Assembly (NCBI GenBank): GCA_021463195.1
Contig: JAJTXZ010000015.1
Location: 1 to 64,000 of the forward strand
Length of the DNA stretch: 64,000 bases
Source: Anaerolineae bacterium
Lineage (GTDB): Bacteria > Chloroflexota > Anaerolineae > UBA4142 > SHND01
Reading direction: 5' to 3'
Both the position numbers and the translations under genes were made by a program. Positions 16,517 to 25,104 of the stretch are shown here, in pieces. Each line of letters opens with the position of its first letter. The first letter of the stretch is position 1. The notes under the pieces are model-generated. The model did not search any database. It had not been told where the DNA came from and worked only from the letters and a program-made list of their open reading frames with translations.

Positions 16517-18370
16517 ATGCTAACTCCCGGCGCTCTTCTCCAAAATCGTTATCAAATCATTGACCATCTCGGCGGTGGCGGGATGGGCGATGTGTACCGC
16601 GCCTACGCGCGCCATCTCGGCAACAAAATTGTCATCGTCAAAGAAAATCGCGGCGGCGACCCGCAAATGTTTCAGCGCGAAGCCCATTTGCTCGCCGCGC
16701 TGAATCATCCGAACCTGCCGCGCGTCCTCGACCATTTCATCGAGGCGAATGGTTTGCAGTACTTGGTGATGGATTACATCGAGGGGCAAAATCTGGAGGA
16801 TGCGGTCAAACAGCACGGCGCGTTTTTGCAACAGAGCGCGCTCGAACGGATGAATCAAATTTTCGACGCGGTGAATTATTTGCATCATCAAAATCCGCCG
16901 TTGATTCACCGCGACCTCAAGCCGCAAAATATCATCGTCACGGCAGAGCCGAAAGCGATGCTCGTAGATTTTGGGATTGCGAAACAGATGGCAAGCGGAC
17001 AGCAAACCGCGCCGGGCGTGCGTTTTGGTTCGCCCGGTTACGCGCCGCCCGAACAATACAGCGGCGGCACCGATGCGCGCAGCGATGTGTATTCGCTTGG
17101 CGCGACGCTCTATTATCTGTTGAGCGCGCAAGACCCGCCCGCCGCGACGGAACGCGCGTACGGAAAAATGATTCCACCGCTCGCGCTCGTTTCGCAGGGC
17201 GAAACAATAAACCCCACTGTCACGCCCAACGTTGAAAGCGCGATTCACAAGGCGATGGCATTGAACGGCGCGCAGCGTTATGCCAGCGTCCAAGAATTTC
17301 AGCAAGCCCTCAATACCGCGCCCGCGCTCCTCCCTCCCTTGCCTCCGCCTGCGACGACGCGCGCGATTCCCACATGGCTTTGGGCATTCCTTGGCGCGGT
17401 GATTGTGGCTGCCGCGTTATTCGGCGTGTTCATCGGACGGCTCACGAATCCCGCGTCTCTGCCGCCAATCCCTATTGTGGTGGAACAAACAGTCCTTGTG
17501 CCACAAACGGTTATCGCCTTGCGGACCGTCATTGTGACCGCGACCCCGCTGCCCATTACGCCAACGTTCACACCAACGCCCACGCCAACGTTGGGCATCG
17601 GCTCGACACAAATTTCGCCGATTGACGGCGCAGAGATGGTGTATGTGCCAGAGGGCGAATTTCTCATGGGGAGCATGGACAATGACGCCGCTGCGAACAG
17701 CAACGAAAAACCGCAGCACACGGTTTATCTCGACGCGTTTTGGATAGACCAGCATGAAGTAACGAACGCGCAATACGAGCGCTGCGTGGACGCGGGAGAA
17801 TGTTCACCGCCAAACCCAACGAAATTGTACATGCACGATTCGTATTACGGCAACGCGCAGTATGACGATTATCCCGTCATTTACGTTTCATGGAACGACG
17901 CGCGCGATTACTGCGCGTGGGCGGGGCGACGTTTGCCGACGGAGGCGGAATGGGAAAAGGCAGCGCGGGGAACGGACGGCAGAATTTATCCGTGGGGCAA
18001 TGCGTGGGATGTGCGAACGACTAGGCGATTAAATTTTTCAGACAAAAATGATCCCACTGGACCATCCGATACAATTGCTGACGACGGTTATGGCGATACC
18101 GCGCCCGTAGGCAGCTATCCCGATGGCGCGAGTCCCTACGGCGCACTGGACATGGCGGGAAATGTGTGGGAATGGGTGAATGATTGGTACGATGGGAATT
18201 ACTATAGCAGTTCGCCACGCGCCAATCCTCAGGGATCGAGTTCGGGAGAGAATCGCGTGTTGCGCGGTGGTTCTTGGTACCTTGCTGCGTCCGTCGTGCG
18301 TGCGGCTGATCGCAGTGGGAATGATCCCGTCGGTCGCGGCTACGTTGACGGGCTTCGCTGCGCCCAGTAG
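16517..18370 (+). CDS. Membrane Ser/Thr kinase with extracytoplasmic FGE/C-type-lectin domain
   Basis: A 617-residue protein. The kinase begins at once without a zinc ribbon (about 10-275; 'GGGGMGDVYRA', 'VIVKENRGGD', 'IHRDLKPQNIIV', 'DFGIAK'), followed by one transmembrane helix (about 285-308), a Thr/Pro linker, and an FGE-sulfatase-fold domain (370-617; 'PEGEFLMGS', 'LPTEAEWEKAA', 'GNVWEWVNDWY', 'RVLRGGSW'...'RCAQ'). Unlike the gene at 11533, the lectin-like domain lies outside the cell. The catalytic Cys pair of true formylglycine-generating enzymes is absent, so ligand binding is more likely. The last 38 codons look hypervariable (see 18254-18370). A hairpin follows 52 bases after the stop. 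Confidence 0.92.
   Translation: MLTPGALLQNRYQIIDHLGGGGMGDVYRAYARHLGNKIVIVKENRGGDPQMFQREAHLLAALNHPNLPRVLDHFIEANGLQYLVMDYIEGQNLEDAVKQHGAFLQQSALERMNQIFDAVNYLHHQNPPLIHRDLKPQNIIVTAEPKAMLVDFGIAKQMASGQQTAPGVRFGSPGYAPPEQYSGGTDARSDVYSLGATLYYLLSAQDPPAATERAYGKMIPPLALVSQGETINPTVTPNVESAIHKAMALNGAQRYASVQEFQQALNTAPALLPPLPPPATTRAIPTWLWAFLGAVIVAAALFGVFIGRLTNPASLPPIPIVVEQTVLVPQTVIALRTVIVTATPLPITPTFTPTPTPTLGIGSTQISPIDGAEMVYVPEGEFLMGSMDNDAAANSNEKPQHTVYLDAFWIDQHEVTNAQYERCVDAGECSPPNPTKLYMHDSYYGNAQYDDYPVIYVSWNDARDYCAWAGRRLPTEAEWEKAARGTDGRIYPWGNAWDVRTTRRLNFSDKNDPTGPSDTIADDGYGDTAPVGSYPDGASPYGALDMAGNVWEWVNDWYDGNYYSSSPRANPQGSSSGENRVLRGGSWYLAASVVRAADRSGNDPVGRGYVDGLRCAQ
18254..18370 (+). other. Candidate hypervariable C-terminal segment (VR-like)
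   Basis: Counterpart of 13168-13284. Nineteen backbone codons encode the same residues in both genes, while 14 of 15 variable columns differ in their first two codon bases. Here 14 of the 15 variable codons end in C or T (the exception is GGG at 18317). Wobble bases differ at 10 of the 19 constant columns, so the two segments are not recent copies of one template. The 3' ends, including the stop codon and about 20 bases beyond, remain similar between the two genes. Confidence 0.38.
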
Positions 18371-18422
18371 TTCTCCTTGTTCTGGGCGCTGGTTGCTGGA
18401 ATTCTGGGTTCTGTATTTGGGG

Positions 18423-18445
18423 CTTGGGGGGCATAGCCCCCCAAG
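18423..18445 (+). terminator. GC-rich hairpin followed by A and T tracts
   Basis: Stem CTTGGGGGG / CCCCCCAAG (18423-18431 and 18437-18445) with a 5-base loop, then AAAAAAATTTTTT. This is a convincing intrinsic terminator between two kinase genes and overlaps the spurious early start of the next frame. A retroelement target hairpin is the alternative reading, as for 13323-13357. Confidence 0.82.
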
Positions 18446-18465
18446 AAAAAAATTTTTTGGAAATT

Positions 18466-20082
18466 ATGACCTGTGCCATCTGCTCTCACCTCAACCGCCC
18501 GAACGCGCATTACTGCGCGAGTTGTCGCGCGCCGCTTTTGCTCCAAGAACGTTATCGCATTACAGCATTGTTGGGGCGCGGCGGGTACGGCGCGGTGTAT
18601 CGCGCGGAACATTTAGAATTGCAGACGCTGTGCGCTATCAAAGAAATTTTGCCAGAGAAAAAAGCGGGGACGCTCGAACTCCGCGAAGCCGAAGAACAAT
18701 TTCGCGTCGAGGCGGCAATCCTTTCCAAACTCGAACACCCCGCCATTCCGCAAGTGCGCGATTTTTTTGTCGAGAGCCGCACCAAGCGCCAATATCTCGT
18801 GATGGATTTGATAGAAGGCAAGAATCTGGAAACGCTTTTGCAAGAACGCGGCAAACCGTTCGAGAGTGATCAAGTGATGAAATGGCTTGCAACCCTCTGC
18901 GAAATTTTGACCTATCTGCACACGCAAAAACCAAACCCCGTGATTCACCGCGACCTCAATCCGCGCAATATCTTGCTAACGAATGATGGTTCACTCAAGT
19001 TGGTGGATTTTGGCATCGCCAAAGTCGCGCATCCGGGCGCGCGCACGCAAGTCGCCGCGCGCGCCGTTTCGCCGCCCTATTCCCCATGGGAACAATACGG
19101 CAAAGGCACCGATGCGCGCAGTGACATTTACGCGCTCGGCATCACCGCGTATCAGCTAGTCACGAATCAACTCCCGCCCGAAGCGCCCGACCGCGCGAAT
19201 GAAAAACTCGTCACGCCATCAGAACACAATCCAAACATCCCCGCGTGGCTTTCGGACGCGCTTTTCAAGGCGATGGCGCGCGAACCAGCGGACCGTTTTC
19301 AAACGGCGGAACAATTTCAACGCGCGCTTGCGCCGCCGCCCCCACCGCCCGCGCCTGTTGTAACATCCCCAGTTTTAGTTGCAACGCCCGTCCTCGCGCC
19401 GAGTATCACGCGCCCACTGCCGCGCCAACGTTCGGGGCTTCCATGGATTCCTTTTGGACTTGTTGCGCTCGTTGGCATTGCGATTTTGTTTTTCCTTTCA
19501 TCGCGCAGCAATTCCGCGCTCCCGCCTCTATCAACATCAGTTCCTGCCGCCGCGCCCACTCACCTCGCTGCCCAATCTGGCTCTGTGCCAACCGTTTTTT
19601 TGACTGCCCGCGCAGAGCCAACGTTTACGCGCACGCGTCCAATTCCCTTTTCAACATTGACACGCATCCCGCCCACCTTAGCCCGCGCACTTGCCCCCCC
19701 GACTCTAACCCCAATTCCGCCACGCGGCGTCGTTCTGCAAAATTGGCTGCTGCGTCAACAGAACGGCATCATCATTCAACGCAATGGCAAGATCCCGCCC
19801 AAAACGCGTTTTGCATTTGAACTGAATCTGACAAACAACACCGACACGGACTTTTTGTTGAGTGAATTCACCGTTCAAACCCGCGCCGTGGGTGCGGCGT
19901 ATGTATGGAATTTGAACGCGTTGGATACCGGCTCTATCGGCTTGGGTCAAACCAAGAAAATTGTCACACAAAGTTTAGACTTGGGCGCGGGCAGTTTCAT
20001 CGCCACCGCGCTCTATCGCGGCAAAGCCATAACCGATGACAGGAACGCGCCGTACCAGTTCTCTTTTCAAGTAGGGAGATAA
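18466..20082 (+). CDS. Membrane Ser/Thr kinase with altered HRD-x-K motif
   Basis: A 538-residue protein: zinc ribbon (2-21), kinase (about 30-285), transmembrane helix (about 325-346), Ser/Thr/Pro linker, and a C-terminal extracytoplasmic beta domain (about 425-538). Kinase motifs include 'GRGGYGAVYRA', 'AIKEILP' and 'DFGIAK', but the catalytic loop reads 'HRDLNPRN': the Lys that contacts the gamma-phosphate in Ser/Thr kinases is Asn, and Glu/Ala before the last Asn is Arg. Activity may be reduced or specificity changed. The start ATG 18466 is chosen because earlier in-frame starts lie inside the terminator at 18423. The outer domain begins 'GVVLQNWLLRQQNGIIIQ' and is unrecognised. Confidence 0.88.
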   Translation: MTCAICSHLNRPNAHYCASCRAPLLLQERYRITALLGRGGYGAVYRAEHLELQTLCAIKEILPEKKAGTLELREAEEQFRVEAAILSKLEHPAIPQVRDFFVESRTKRQYLVMDLIEGKNLETLLQERGKPFESDQVMKWLATLCEILTYLHTQKPNPVIHRDLNPRNILLTNDGSLKLVDFGIAKVAHPGARTQVAARAVSPPYSPWEQYGKGTDARSDIYALGITAYQLVTNQLPPEAPDRANEKLVTPSEHNPNIPAWLSDALFKAMAREPADRFQTAEQFQRALAPPPPPPAPVVTSPVLVATPVLAPSITRPLPRQRSGLPWIPFGLVALVGIAILFFLSSRSNSALPPLSTSVPAAAPTHLAAQSGSVPTVFLTARAEPTFTRTRPIPFSTLTRIPPTLARALAPPTLTPIPPRGVVLQNWLLRQQNGIIIQRNGKIPPKTRFAFELNLTNNTDTDFLLSEFTVQTRAVGAAYVWNLNALDTGSIGLGQTKKIVTQSLDLGAGSFIATALYRGKAITDDRNAPYQFSFQVGR

Positions 20083-20085
20083 ACT

Positions 20086-20564
20086 ATGGTGTGTTTTCAC
20101 TGCGGGTAAACGAACCGTCCAACCGCGCACTTTTGCGCGCAGTGTGCCGCGCCCTTATTTTTACAAAACAAATATCGCGTGACGGGTTTAATTGGACGCG
20201 GCGGTTTTGGCGCGGTCTATTTGGCGGAGCAACTGCATTTGGGGAACGTGCCTTGCGCGCTCAAGGAAATGTTTGCTGACCCATCCATTTCGCCCGTACA
20301 GTGCCAGCAGAACGCCGTGCAGTTCCAATTTGAAGCGAGTGTCTTGGCGCGCCTGAGCCATCCCATGCTGCCCAAGGTGACAGATTTTTTTAGTGAGGGT
20401 GGACGCTATTATTTGGCGATGGAGTATGTCGAAGGCGAGACGCTGGAAGAACGTTTGCAGCTGATTCTCGCCGCGACACGATTCTTTTATCTGGCGGATG
20501 GTCTGGCGGGAACGGCAGCTGCGATATTACGAATGAAACGTGGGAATATGTACTCGTGAGGTAA
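20086..20564 (+). pseudogene. Broken zinc-ribbon kinase gene with foreign 3' tail
   Basis: From ATG 20086 the frame reads MVCFHCG, then TAA at 20107, then continues in the same frame as TNRPTAHFCAQC and a kinase N-lobe ('GLIGRGGFGAVYLA', 'ALKEMF', 'YLAMEYVEGETLEERLQ'). Related ribbons have Gln where the stop falls, so one C-to-T change in CAA explains it. Homology to kinases ends near 20460, before the catalytic loop. Beyond it another frame (20463-20564) reads 'LLSGGWSGGNGSC' and 'NETWEYVLVR', which looks like the end of a Kelch-type repeat protein. The gene therefore has a nonsense codon plus a fusion or deletion scar. A short N-lobe fragment could still be made from GTG 20179, but it could not be a kinase. 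Confidence 0.85.
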
Positions 20565-20577
20565 AGAACAATAGCTC

Positions 20578-22515
20578 ATGGCAAACTATCTCTCCATCGG
20601 CGCCGTTTTGCGCGGACGCTACAAAATCTTGAATTTCATCAAGCAAGGCGGCTTTGCGGCGGTCTATCGCGCGCAGGATTTGACCCTGCCTTTACGCACC
20701 GTTGCCATCAAGCACAATTTCGACACGGCGCCGGAGGTCGAGCGGGCATTTTGGACCGAAGCGGAAATCCTTGCCGGGCTGGAACATATTAGCTTGCCGC
20801 GCGTGACCGACCGTTTTGAAGAACCCGGCTGGGGCAAGTTCTTGGTGATGGACTATATCGAGGGCGACGACCTGGAAACGCTGGTCGAGCAGCATGGACC
20901 GCTGCCGCTGGTGCAACTCTTTAGTTATTTTGGTCAGATTGCCCACGCACTCGACTATTTACATTCGAGAATGCCGCCCATCATTCATCGCGACGTCAAG
21001 CCCGCCAACATTCGCATTCGCCCCGATGGGCGCGCGTATCTGGTGGATTTCGGGATCGCCAAAATTTTCGTCGCGGGGCAGCGTTCCCAAATGCCCGCCG
21101 TCACCGCGGGCTATTCGCCCATCGAACAATACGGACGCACGGGCACCGACGCGCGGTCGGATATTTACGCGTTGGGCGCGAGCATGTACTTTTGCGGCAC
21201 CGGTCACGTTCCGCCCGAAGCGCCCGCCTTGATGTCGCAGAACGCAGAGTTATTGCCGCCCAGCCGGCTGAATCTCTTGACAAGCCCCGAGCTAGAGCGG
21301 CTCATCCTGCAATGTATGATGTCCAAGCCGGAGCAGCGGGTTCAATCGGCGCGCCAGGTGCGAGATTGGCTGGCGCATCTCGCCGCGCCGCCGCCCGTCA
21401 ACCCCGGCACGATTTATGGGCGGATTCTCAACGCGCCCGCGAGCGCGCGAGTGTTTCTAACCGACGGCGGCTCACAGCGCGTCGCGGCGTTGGGCGCGCA
21501 GCGCGAGTATCTGTTTCAAAATGTTTCGCCCGGGACGTATCGCTTGCAGCTCGACGACGGGCAAATGATTCAGCCCCAAGTCATGCTGGCAAGCGGGCAA
21601 ACGCTGGAGTTGAATTACGCGCTGCCCCAAAAGAAAACGGCGTTCCCGATGTGGGCATGGTTCGTTTTGGGCGCGGCGCTTGTGATTGCGGCAGGCGCAT
21701 TTCTCCTTTCGCAAATGCCCGCCGGGGTCCCGCCCCCTGCGCCCACGCGGATTGCCGAAGACACCAACACGCCATTCTCCACACAGCCGCCTATCCCGAC
21801 GAGGTTCGTTCCAACAGCCGTTCCGCAGCCAACCGCTGCGCCCGTCCAGCCCACGGCGATTCCTGTTGTGCCGACGAACACAAACACGCCAATCCCGATA
21901 CCGACAAACACACCGCTGCCCCCGACGGCGACGGATACGGCATTGCCTACGGCGACGGAAACACTGGTCGCATTTTTGGACCAATTTGACAACCCCACAA
22001 CCGGCTGGCCAGACAAATACACCAGCAGCGCCGCATTCTATTATGGAAATGATGGCGCCTATCATATTGAATTGAATGCGCCCAAGTCTGGCGAAATTCA
22101 AATTGTTAGGAACTTTGGGGAATTTGACAATACGATTCTGCAAGTGAGCGGACGCGCTGCCGATGGCTCGCCCGGTTATGGCTTGATTTTTGGCTATCAA
22201 GATAAGGCCAATTTTTCGTACTGGGTGATTAACTCGATGGAGGAAAAGTGGAGCGTCTGGATTGTGGAGGGAGGCGTGTTCAAGCCATTACAAAATTGGA
22301 CCGTCTCGAACGCGATTCGACCCAACACCCAGGCGAATCACCTGCGCGCTGAAATCCGTGGGGAAACCGTTGACTTGTATCTAAATGACCAATATCTGGG
22401 TCGTATTCGAGCAGACAGGGCTGTGCGCGGAGAGATCGGGATGATAGTATATGCGCTCGATAACCGGGCGCTCAAAGCAACGTTCGACGATTTTGGGGTG
22501 GAACGGCTGCCGTAA
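20578..22515 (+). CDS. Membrane Ser/Thr kinase with lectin-like outer domain
   Basis: A 645-residue protein without a zinc ribbon. Kinase at about 15-275 ('KQGGFAAVYRA', 'VAIKHNF', 'IHRDVKPANIRI', 'DFGIAK', 'YSPIEQY'); the second Gly of the loop region is Ala. Next comes a small beta domain (about 278-345) resembling PEGA/carboxypeptidase-regulatory modules, a transmembrane helix (353-380), a Thr/Pro linker, and a C-terminal concanavalin/DUF1080-like beta-sandwich (about 465-645; 'DQFDNPTTGWP', 'VDLYLNDQYLGRI'). Such sandwiches often bind glycans, so it may sense wall or capsule sugars. It ends four bases from the stop codon of the convergent sortase gene, with no visible hairpin between. Confidence 0.9.
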   Translation: MANYLSIGAVLRGRYKILNFIKQGGFAAVYRAQDLTLPLRTVAIKHNFDTAPEVERAFWTEAEILAGLEHISLPRVTDRFEEPGWGKFLVMDYIEGDDLETLVEQHGPLPLVQLFSYFGQIAHALDYLHSRMPPIIHRDVKPANIRIRPDGRAYLVDFGIAKIFVAGQRSQMPAVTAGYSPIEQYGRTGTDARSDIYALGASMYFCGTGHVPPEAPALMSQNAELLPPSRLNLLTSPELERLILQCMMSKPEQRVQSARQVRDWLAHLAAPPPVNPGTIYGRILNAPASARVFLTDGGSQRVAALGAQREYLFQNVSPGTYRLQLDDGQMIQPQVMLASGQTLELNYALPQKKTAFPMWAWFVLGAALVIAAGAFLLSQMPAGVPPPAPTRIAEDTNTPFSTQPPIPTRFVPTAVPQPTAAPVQPTAIPVVPTNTNTPIPIPTNTPLPPTATDTALPTATETLVAFLDQFDNPTTGWPDKYTSSAAFYYGNDGAYHIELNAPKSGEIQIVRNFGEFDNTILQVSGRAADGSPGYGLIFGYQDKANFSYWVINSMEEKWSVWIVEGGVFKPLQNWTVSNAIRPNTQANHLRAEIRGETVDLYLNDQYLGRIRADRAVRGEIGMIVYALDNRALKATFDDFGVERLP

Positions 22516-22519
22516 AGAG

Positions 22520-23338
22520 CTAGTTCACCGCGCCAACCAATTTCGCGATTACAATCGCGCGATATTCATTCGACCATTCGGGCCAACAGCTGATAATGGT
22601 CACGCGCGCGTCCTGGGTTGGGTCCATCACCCGCGCGTTTTCAAGTCGTTTGGCGAGGGACTGTCCTTCTTCGGCGACGATGAACGATTGAACGACACGA
22701 TACACGAATCCCTGGCGGGCGGAATTGTAGATTTTGATTTCGTCGCCGGGCTCGAGGGTATAGAGTTTTTTGAAAATCGCGGCATACAGATTGTTGTGTC
22801 CCGCCAGAACGACGTTCCCGCGTTCGCCGGGATTTGGCGTATCATAGATGTGTCCCGCGTCATTTTTGGGAACGTCCCACTGTGACTGCCAGCGTCCATT
22901 CGCCACATACGCGCTCCAGCGCATTGGAACCACTTTGGCGTCTACATTGATTTTTTCGATGACGATGCGCTGCGGCGCGGACAACTGACCCGTGCGCGCC
23001 GGCGTAATCGTCGGCAACGGCAAAGTGGCGGTGGGCGAGACCGTCGGCGTGCGTGATGGAGTGGGCGCAGCGGTGTTGGCTCGAGTGATAGCGACGGTTG
23101 AACTTGGAAGCGCCAATGGGATGAAGGTTTCTGTGAGCGGAGCGGTGGGAGTGTCAAGGGGGCGCGCTGCCGTCAGTGTCACAGTTGGAGACGGCGCGAC
23201 GGCGAGCTCTATGGTTGGCGCATCCACGATTTTGGATACGCCCGCGCGCCAATTCAATAAAAAAGACAAGCCGACAAATACGGCCAGAAATACGCCAAAG
23301 AACACGAGCAGCGCGGCGAGAACGGGACGAAGCTTCAT
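22520..23338 (-). CDS. Sortase
   Basis: A 272-residue membrane-anchored transpeptidase on the minus strand. An N-terminal transmembrane helix (about 6-28) and a long Thr/Pro linker (to about 115) precede the sortase fold. The catalytic triad is visible: His181 in 'VLAGHNN', Cys251 in 'VTIISCWP' and Arg260 in 'NEYRAIVIA'. Sortases cut LPxTG-type signals and join proteins to the wall or to each other. The only obvious substrate in the window is the LPPTG protein encoded 154 bases upstream on the same strand, so the two form a dedicated pair. The long linker is unusual for housekeeping SrtA, and the exact class (D/E-like) needs a profile search. Confidence 0.93.
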   Translation of the reverse strand: MKLRPVLAALLVFFGVFLAVFVGLSFLLNWRAGVSKIVDAPTIELAVAPSPTVTLTAARPLDTPTAPLTETFIPLALPSSTVAITRANTAAPTPSRTPTVSPTATLPLPTITPARTGQLSAPQRIVIEKINVDAKVVPMRWSAYVANGRWQSQWDVPKNDAGHIYDTPNPGERGNVVLAGHNNLYAAIFKKLYTLEPGDEIKIYNSARQGFVYRVVQSFIVAEEGQSLAKRLENARVMDPTQDARVTIISCWPEWSNEYRAIVIAKLVGAVN

Positions 23339-23371
23339 TCAAGGCAGGCATCAATGCAGCTCATCTGACTA

Positions 23372-23443
23372 ACTCATGCTACACAGGTAGTAACGATTTC
23401 AATCGTTTCCCGCAAAGATCCAGCTTGACGAATAAATTCGTCA
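23372..23443. repeat. Intergenic palindromes between sortase and its substrate
   Basis: Contains ACTCATGCTACAC (23372-23384), also found with small changes at 31116 and 42861; the palindrome AACGATT-tc-AATCGTT (23392-23407), whose close relative is at 53196; and TGACGAAT-aa-ATTCGTCA (23426-23443). They are probably small dispersed palindromic elements; the last two could also act as operator or hairpin sites for the minus-strand pair. Confidence 0.6.
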
Positions 23444-23492
23444 CTATGCAAATGAGCTGCACTGGAGATACAGGGTCAATTTGATTTGTCGT

Positions 23493-23897
23493 CTAGCGCG
23501 TGCGCCGCTGGAGCGCAACGCCGGCTGCGATGGATGCCGCCGATAACACGCTCAAGACCAACCACAACGGTTCGACGTTCAATGCGCCGCCCGTTGGAGG
23601 CAATTGATCCGGACGCGCTGGTTCGCCGGAAGGTGTTGGCACGACCGTTGGTTCGAGCGTCGGGACGGGAGTTTCGGTAGGAGGATCTCCGGGCGGGGGA
23701 GACGTCGGCTCGAGAGTCGGACCCTGTATATTTGCCGAGCCGCCTTTGCCGAACTCAACGCGTGGAGGTGTCTTGGTCTTGGGGGGGCCTTGCGCCAAAG
23801 TGCTATCCGCTGCGACCATTGAAAAGACCATCAACAGCATGAGCATGCCGCTGAAAATCAAGAGCCATGGGTTGATACGAATTTTGGAGCGCTGCAT
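23493..23897 (-). CDS. LPxTG-anchored sortase substrate
   Basis: A 134-residue secreted protein. A basic N-terminus and hydrophobic helix (about 11-30) ending near 'STLAQG' form a signal peptide, followed by a Pro/Thr/Glu-rich stalk of about 60 residues. The C-terminus is a textbook sorting signal: LPPTG at 99-103, a hydrophobic helix, and the charged tail QRRTR. There is no folded domain to speak of, so it may be a spacer or minor surface polypeptide joined by the sortase encoded just downstream. The start is fixed by AAGGAGGG upstream on the minus strand; a longer frame to 24047 is translated intergenic repeat. Confidence 0.92.
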   Translation of the reverse strand: MQRSKIRINPWLLIFSGMLMLLMVFSMVAADSTLAQGPPKTKTPPRVEFGKGGSANIQGPTLEPTSPPPGDPPTETPVPTLEPTVVPTPSGEPARPDQLPPTGGALNVEPLWLVLSVLSAASIAAGVALQRRTR

Positions 23898-24138
23898 TTT
23901 GAATCCCTCCTTGTGGGATGATGTTCGAGAGTTTGAACGAAAGTGATTGTGAGATTGGGTTTGGGTTGGCTTGACCTCCTTTCCGTTGACGCCGCAGCCC
24001 CTCACCCCCGACTTCCCTCGACAAGCTCGGGACAGGCTCTCTCCCAAAGGGAGAGGGGAGATTCTTGTGGGGGAGTGTTGAATGATTCATATAATCTGAT
24101 GAGAAATGGGGCACGATTCTGTCAGTGAAATTTCGCCA
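23898..24138. other. Divergent intergenic region with common repeats
   Basis: This 241-base gap between divergent genes must hold both promoters, but I cannot assign clear -35/-10 boxes. It contains a palindrome CTCTCCC-aaa-GGGAGAG (24039-24055) next to a CTCGACAAGCTCGGG segment (24018-24032), both typical of dispersed genomic repeats. Confidence 0.5.
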
Positions 24139-25050
24139 ATGAAACACTGTAACCTCTGCGGACGCGCCGTCGCCGCCAACGCCTATCGCGTGTTCCAGCG
24201 CAAGCACAAACCCGACGGCAAAGGTTTGACGATTTGTGCGGAATGTCAACAGAACAAGCCGCGCTGTCTCGTGTGCCAAACGCCGATGACCGCGCAGCAT
24301 CTGCGCGCGGGGATTTGTCGCGAGTGTTTGCGCGAAGGATTGAAATGCAAACTCTGCGGAAAAAAAATCGCAGGCGATTTCTTGTTGCTGAATGGAAATG
24401 ATGGCCCGTACTGCGCGCACTGTTTTCAAAAATTCGCGCCGTGCGACATTTGCAGTGCGCCGGCGGGCGACGACGGCGTGACGCTTGCGGATGGGCGCGT
24501 GTTGTGTGCGCGCTGTCATCAAACCGCGATTGCTGATCCGCGCGAGGCGAATGAATTGTTTGCCCAAGTGATCGCCACGCTTGACCATTCGCTCGGCATG
24601 CGTTTGAATCTGCAGCCGCAATTAATGTTGGTTGACCACGCGCGGCTTGTCGAGTTGGCGCGTACGACGACGAGTGAAAATGGGCATGATGCGGAACGCG
24701 TGTTGGGTTTGTTCGCGCGGCAAGGACGCAAACGATTCATTTACTTGCAAGAACATTTGCCGCGCATCTTGTTGATCCAAGTTGTCGCGCACGAATTCGC
24801 GCACGCGTGGCAAGGGGAACAAGCGCCGCTGCTCACAGACAATCTCGTACGCGAAGGATTCGCCGAATGGGTGGCTTACAAGATGCTCCAAGAACTTGGC
24901 GCGCAAAAAAAAGCGGCACAGATGTTGCAGCGCCAAGATGTGTATGGTCAAGGACTGCGTGATATGTTGCAAGTGGAACGCCAAAGATCCATCATGGGCG
25001 TTTTACAATCCTTGCGCGCGAAACAAATTGGTGCGATAGTGCAATCGTGA
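24139..25050 (+). CDS. LIM-like zinc-finger metallopeptidase, DA1-like
   Basis: A 303-residue protein. The N-terminal 130 residues hold a series of Cys pairs (C4/C7, C33/C36, C43/C46, C60/C63, C70/C73, C92/C95, C102/C105, C123/C126) spaced like LIM fingers. The rest is a metallopeptidase: HEFAH at 218-222 supplies two zinc ligands and the catalytic Glu, and 'REGFAEW' (238-244) supplies the third ligand, as in DA1-family peptidases. DA1 in plants is a LIM peptidase activated by ubiquitination; bacterial relatives are poorly known. No signal peptide is seen, so it is likely cytosolic. The gene starts opposite the sortase pair and precedes a kinase by 54 bases. ATG 24139 matches the first LIM Cys; ATG 24106 is possible. 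Confidence 0.82.
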   Translation: MKHCNLCGRAVAANAYRVFQRKHKPDGKGLTICAECQQNKPRCLVCQTPMTAQHLRAGICRECLREGLKCKLCGKKIAGDFLLLNGNDGPYCAHCFQKFAPCDICSAPAGDDGVTLADGRVLCARCHQTAIADPREANELFAQVIATLDHSLGMRLNLQPQLMLVDHARLVELARTTTSENGHDAERVLGLFARQGRKRFIYLQEHLPRILLIQVVAHEFAHAWQGEQAPLLTDNLVREGFAEWVAYKMLQELGAQKKAAQMLQRQDVYGQGLRDMLQVERQRSIMGVLQSLRAKQIGAIVQS

Positions 25051-25104
25051 GATAGTGGGATAGTGCGATGGTGTAATTCCGATTTCCGATTTCCGATTTC
25101 CAAA

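Noticed and set aside
20086-20178. Programmed readthrough or recoding of the TAA at 20107
   Set aside because: No downstream structure or conserved context suggests recoding, and the gene is also truncated before the catalytic loop, so decay is the simpler reading.
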